A stretch of 64,000 nucleotides of DNA, taken from Litsea cubeba (lineage: Eukaryota; Streptophyta; Magnoliopsida; Laurales; Lauraceae). The number at the start of each line of letters is the position of its first letter. Position 1 is the stretch's first letter. The position numbers were made by a program, and so were the translations under genes. The notes below the pieces were generated by a model that was not told the DNA's origin, ran no database searches, and saw nothing but the letters and a program-made list of their open reading frames with translations. Positions 60,623 to 64,000 of this stretch are shown piece by piece. The stretch is from contig CM022955.1 in the NCBI GenBank assembly GCA_012931725.1, positions 18,332,649 through 18,396,648 on the forward strand, in the 5' to 3' direction.

Positions 60623-61098
60623 GTATGATTCTTCCATTTTCTCTTTCCATTTCTTTCATGGATTTTTTCCATGTTCTGATATGCTTCTTGTTTTCTGCTT
60701 TTCTTCTTTTTTTTTTTAGCAGAGGAAGACTTGGTGATGCCTGAGGTCCCAACCGATGAGGTGGTGATGGATCCTGTCGAGGCACCTGAAGAAGAACCGA
60801 GGGACTTTGGAGTAGATCCAGAATCTCCAATTGGTACGACTTCTTTTGCTCTTTTTTTTTTTTTTTTTTTTGAGTTTGTGACTTGGTTTGCTAACACATT
60901 TTTTTTGTCAGCTGACTTGCCCACAGGGTTCTGATGACTTTGAACCATCGATGGACGCAAATGTTGATGATGCTTTCGATGAGTTCATGGAGGAAGAGAG
61001 TGTTCCGCCAGTCGTCGAAGAAGGTATTTTATAGTAATAACCCTGATAATGATTTTCAAACAGGATTATATTCATACCTTTTTCTGTTTCTTTGGCAG
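60623..61098 (+). other. three short introns of the antisense gene
   Basis: 60623-60719 (GTATGA...TTTTTTTAG, 97 bp), 60834-60911 (GTACGA...TTGTCAG, 78 bp) and 61024-61098 (GTATTT...TTTGGCAG, 75 bp). The first and third keep the frame exactly (GEAEED and EEGFEV across the joins); the second needs a one-base repair. T-rich 3' ends are typical of plant introns. Confidence 0.65.
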
Positions 61099-62034
61099 GT
61101 TTTGAAGTGACAGAGGAGGGTCCGTCGCTTCCAGAGCAAGGGATGCCAGAGGTTAATCCAGAGGTAGAGACTCCTGGGACCAGTTCTGACAATGTTGAGG
61201 AGATTCCTCGCGCTGAGATTCCTTCCCGAGTAGGAGCAGCTTCAACTGGAAAGAGTTCTTTTGTTACTCTTTCAACAGATGATGACTATGAGCAGCCGAC
61301 CAACGGAGTTGGGCGAATCTTCAGCTGGGCCATCTCTTCTTTTTGCGAAGAAGGTGGTGGTGCGAGTTCTGAGCTCTTGGATTGAGACTCTCTTTTCTGG
61401 GCACTTGGAAGCCGAATTTAGCATGATCCAGCATGTGCGTGAGATTCTCGGTGATGCTGAAGAGGCTGGTCTGGATGTCACAGATGCCAGGGCGATCGTT
61501 AATAGGATCATTGAGTTGGGTGACAAGTGGTTTGAGACCATGGGTTTTCCTGACGATCAGTTCTTCAAGGAGATGTTCTTGGACCCTGCGGATAAGGCTC
61601 AATCTGACCAGGATGAGGCTACAGAAAGCAAGAAGCAGGCAGTCCGAGAGAGGAACTTAGAAGAGATAACCATCATTAGGCTGACACATGACCTTAACAT
61701 CCTTGATAGGGAGGTCGATGAGGCCAGGAAACGTCTTGAGCATCTGCAGGCACAAGTCGCTGCCAAGTGGACTGAAATAACAGAGGCTCGTGAAAGGGAG
61801 ACTGCTCTGATTCATCGAGTTGCGGATGCCAATCGAGTTCTCAAAAGGAAGTCTGATGAGAACAAACAATGGAAAACCGCTCGAGGGAAGCTTCCCAGTG
61901 CAAAAGAAGGGTTACAGCCCACCCCAGCATCTCATGGCAGGTTCCTGAAGAAGCGTGCCTTGGAATCCTTGACGGATGAGGCCAAAAGCTTGCTTAAGGA
62001 GCTGAACTCTTGGCTGGAGACCATTTTTTATTGA

Positions 62035-62424
62035 GCTCCTGTATACAGAAACCATCCTTCTTTCTTTTTTTTTTTTTTGGTACCACTTGTATTTTTTTTG
62101 GTACTTTTTTTTTAGTGCTTGTGAACACTTTCTTTTTTTTGGTACCACATGTATTTTTTGGTACTCTTTTTTTTTTGTTATCCCTACGCTCACTTGAATC
62201 TTTTTGTGATAAAAGTAATTGCTAAATGGGATGCTCTTTTTTTTTGTTATCCCTATGCTCACTTGAATCTTTTTGTGATAAAAGTAATTGCTAAATGGGA
62301 TGCTCTTTTTTTTTTTTTTTGTTATCCCTACGCTCACTTGAATCTTTTTGTGATAAAAGTAATTGCTAAATGGGATTTGATCAAAAGGTTGTCATTTTGT
62401 GAAAATCTTTTGTCAAGTGATTGT
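62035..62424 (+). repeat. T-rich region with a 70-bp tandem repeat (3 copies)
   Basis: The unit contains GTTATCCCTACGCTCACTTG and then TGTGATAAAAGTAATTGCTA; copies start at 62177, 62246 and 62321 and differ mainly in T-run length. Before it are two copies of TTTGGTACCAC.TGTATTTTT (62078-62168). T-run length variation suggests slippage. Small open frames across it are by-products. Confidence 0.8.
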
Positions 62425-62740
62425 TTTGGCATGAAAGCCAGGTTTTTGTTTGTGGCATGGAAGCCAATTTTGGCATGAGAGCCAGCTTTTCTTGTGGCAT
62501 TGATAGCCGAGTTTTTTTTTTGTGGCATCTATAGCCAGTTTTGGTGGCATTGATAGCCGGTTTTTGGTGGCATTGATAGCCTGTTTTGTTTTGGTGGCAA
62601 TGATAGCCGTTTTTTTTTTTTTTGAAATCCAAGTTTTTTTTTTTGTTTGTGGCATTGATAGCCGGTTTTGTTTTAGTGGCATTGATAGCCGGTTTGTGGC
62701 ATTTATAGCCTGTTTTGATGGCATTTATAGCCGGTTTGGT
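62425..62740 (+). repeat. GGCATnnATAGCC tandem array (about 12 copies)
   Basis: Units of about 20-30 bp such as GGCATTGATAGCCGGTTTT, GGCATTTATAGCC and GGCATGAAAGCC. Each has GGC at the front and GCC at the back, a 3-4 bp inverted pair around 6-7 bases. The LTR of the same element has the related GGCGTTTATAGCCGATTTT array (53877-53967). Confidence 0.8.
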
Positions 62741-62753
62741 TTTCAAAAAAAAT

Positions 62754-63213
62754 GCAAGTATCGACTAAAAGTCGCCTCCCTGCTGAATGTTCTTGCAAGT
62801 ATCGATGGAATGTCGCATCCTTGCTCATTCGGTTTGCGAGTATCGATGGAATGTCGCATCCTCGCGGATTTGGGTGCAAGTATCGATGGAATGTCGCATC
62901 CTTGCTTTTTCGAAAATTTTCGTTTGCTGGTACTGACTTGATGTCGTTTCCCCCACGATTTTTGAAATTTGTGGTTTTTTTGGAACATTTGGGTTATGGA
63001 TATCAACTGAAATGTTGCGTCTCTCCACAGTTTTTTAGGTTTTTTCGAACCTTTGAAATTTGGGTTGTGGATATCAACTGAAATGTGCATCTCCACAGTT
63101 TTGGATTTTGCAAGTACCGACGAAATGTCGCTTCTCCTGCGATTTTGGAAGTGTTGAACGTGGTTCGCTTGCTTCCGATTTGTGCGAGTATCGACTAAGC
63201 GTCGCTTCCTCGC
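62754..63213. repeat. tandem array of 30-nt hairpin units with compensating stem changes
   Basis: About nine units; clear 30-nt ones at 62795-62824, 62836-62865, 62876-62905 and 63184-63213, and related ones at 62754-62783, 62997-63027, 63066-63097 and 63110-63140. The core reads ATCGATGGAATGTCGCAT or a variant. Outer stems are GCAAG/CTTGC, GCGAG/CTCGC or TGTGGA/TCCACA; inner stems are CGA/TCG or CAA/TTG. One unit (near 62925) is too diverged to fold. The array lies between the end of the antisense gene and the integrase end of element H. Confidence 0.75.
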
Positions 63214-63559
63214 GGTTTTTGAAAAAAACCATTTTTTTTTGTTTAAAGACACGAGGGTCATAAGTTTGACCTAAAACCATTTTGGCGGTAAAAGGCAGGG
63301 TGGACTAGGGTGGAAATCCCTGAATCCGGATTTTGTTTCAAACCATGAATTTTGGGTTCAAGGGTTGGAAATTTATGGTCAAGTTAGGGAAAGGTTCCTA
63401 AACTGGATATATTGTTTTTTGAACAATGAAACGATGAAAGTAATGCATTTGTTTTTAGATTTCTAGAAATTTCACCATTGATATGAAAATTCTAAAAAAA
63501 AAAGGTGGGTTTAGCGAGCGTGTACCTGGAAACCGGCTTTGGCCGTGCAGGCATTGCTC
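63214..63559. other. non-coding region after the integrase of element H
   Basis: No open frame or repeat beyond a short A/T-rich stretch is visible. It lies just after the integrase stop on the minus strand. Confidence 0.4.
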
Positions 63560-64000
63560 TTACCCAGTTGGTAAGTCTTCAGGGTAGTACCGCTTTAAGA
63601 ACTTGCCGTTGCTAGGCAGCCTACATCTGTCACCTTCCATGTTTAGGAGTGCGTATGCACCATTAGAGAAAACCTTGTCGATGACGTAGGGTCCCTCCCC
63701 ATTTTGGCTCAAATTTGCCTTTGGACTTGTGAGCGAAGACCATGGTCTTTTTAACCGCAAAGAACCAAGTCCACTCTTTTGTAGGCGCGTTGCCTGACCT
63801 TTTTTATCGAAAGATCCTGCCATACGTGCTTGGTAAAGTTCAATGCTTTGTTGAGCTTCGAGGCCGTCTCTCATCGAGATTGTCCAGCTCATGGAGTCGC
63901 AATTTGACATTGCTTTCTTGAGTCCATGTCATTTTGCAAGGATAACCCTCAAGGAAGGAATTTGTACTTCCAAGGGCACGACAGCTTCGCATCCATAGAC
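63560..64000 (-). pseudogene. Tat-type integrase, C-terminal part (truncated by window edge)
   Basis: Read from the right edge: VYGCEAVVPLEVQIPSLRV, a box that follows the integrase core in Tat/Ogre elements, then after a frameshift near 63915 the region ending EGPYVIDKVFSNGAYALLNM and NGKFLKRYYPEDLP. At least one more frameshift lies near 63690-63790, where an alternative frame reads more like integrase. The catalytic core is outside the window. This fixes the strand of element H as minus. Confidence 0.8.

Larger units (their letters stand above)
57363..62034 (+). pseudogene. plant-mobile-domain gene in antisense, copy 2 (multi-exon, decayed)
   Basis: Exon 1 is ATGGCATCAA (57363-57372) with a perfect GTAAGT donor; exon 2 begins at 58112 after TTTTCAG and joins in frame (MASSGSSRANKGKEP). 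Exon 2 runs to 60622; further exons are 60720-60833, about 60912-61023 and 61099-62034. The main domain fits the plant mobile domain (aminotransferase-like) family: NGEIGFSLKELSAITGLP, then YLTYWLGEAVFAGGDGTHIRP, then PYVPSRFALQLGFSQ. Next come a Lys/Arg-rich stretch (KKRARRGKRGR), an acidic region, and a C-terminal coiled coil (61640-61880). Breaks: an extra T in a T-run near 59408, frameshifts near 59620, 59990, 60390 and 61290, one in the exon at 60912, and a stop near 60393. Host mobile-domain proteins act in transposon silencing and development; the role here is unknown. Confidence 0.75.
53605..64000 (-). mobile_element. Tat/Ogre-type element H, 3' part
   Basis: Minus-strand order from the right edge: integrase C-terminus (64000-63560), repeat-rich non-coding region, antisense mobile-domain gene (plus strand, 57363-62034), polypurine tract (56222-56208) and 3' LTR (56207-53605). 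The rest, including the 5' LTR, lies beyond the window. It is inserted in the E2 coding region. The LTR family is the same as in E2, the solo LTR and H-prime. Confidence 0.85.

Noticed and set aside
62010..62941. Open frames with repeated FVALIA or CYPYAHLNLF motifs
   Set aside because: Direct translation of tandem DNA repeats; the repeats are interrupted by variable T-runs that would shift any frame.
1..64000. CRISPR arrays, bacterial operons, tRNA or rRNA genes
   Set aside because: The tandem arrays here lack the uniform repeat-spacer form, no cas-like gene is present, and no tRNA cloverleaf or rRNA stretch was recognised; all evidence points to plant nuclear repeat DNA.

Overview
This window is plant nuclear DNA. 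It is made almost wholly of nested transposable elements, and I recognise no ordinary host gene. The evidence for a plant is three Ty3/gypsy lineages typical of land plants: a chromodomain Tekay/Del-type element, an Athila-type element with a tRNA-Asp primer site, and Tat/Ogre-type elements with LTRs of about 2.5 kb. There is also a short Mutator-like element with 9-bp target duplications and a plant-mobile-domain gene. The species cannot be named from the sequence. Nearly every coding region is broken by stops or frameshifts.

Left part (1-13.8 kb). Non-coding DNA holds a G-rich minisatellite, a homopurine tract and old direct repeats. At 2978-11098 lies a foldback Mutator-like element with the 9-bp target-site duplication TTAACTCAT. 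It was split by a 4.3-kb solo LTR (3267-10631, minus strand, duplication ACTTC), which was split in turn by a Tekay-type solo LTR (4247-7331, duplication GGCTT).

Middle part (13.8-41 kb). A minus-strand Tat element (called H-prime here) starts at 13826. A Tekay-type element sits in its LTR as a giant head-to-head palindrome: arms of about 5.85 kb meet at 22531, and each arm carries gag-pol. The outer end of the right arm is deleted, and H-prime resumes at 28358. H-prime carries, on the opposite strand to its LTR, a plant-mobile-domain gene with its own TATA box and intron. That gene is cut at about 31708 by an Athila-type element (31708-41098).

Right part (41-64 kb). A plus-strand Tat element (E2) starts at 41099 inside the Athila element. 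It has a 5' LTR, a hairpin-rich leader, gag, an aspartic protease and a G-patch domain. A solo LTR of the same family (46059-48641, duplication AAGGA) interrupts its gag reading frame. A second minus-strand Tat element (H) is inserted at 53604. H shows its 3' LTR, polypurine tract, a fuller copy of the antisense mobile-domain gene (57363-62034, several introns), a tandem array of hairpin units with compensating stem changes (62754-63213), and the C-terminal end of its integrase at the window edge.

Order of insertion read from the nesting: H-prime contains the Tekay palindrome and the Athila element; the Athila element contains E2; E2 contains the solo LTR and H. The right halves of H, E2, Athila and H-prime should therefore follow, in that order, beyond base 64000. 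The most interesting items are the Tekay palindrome, the promoter-bearing intron-containing antisense gene in the Tat elements, and the covarying hairpin array beside it.
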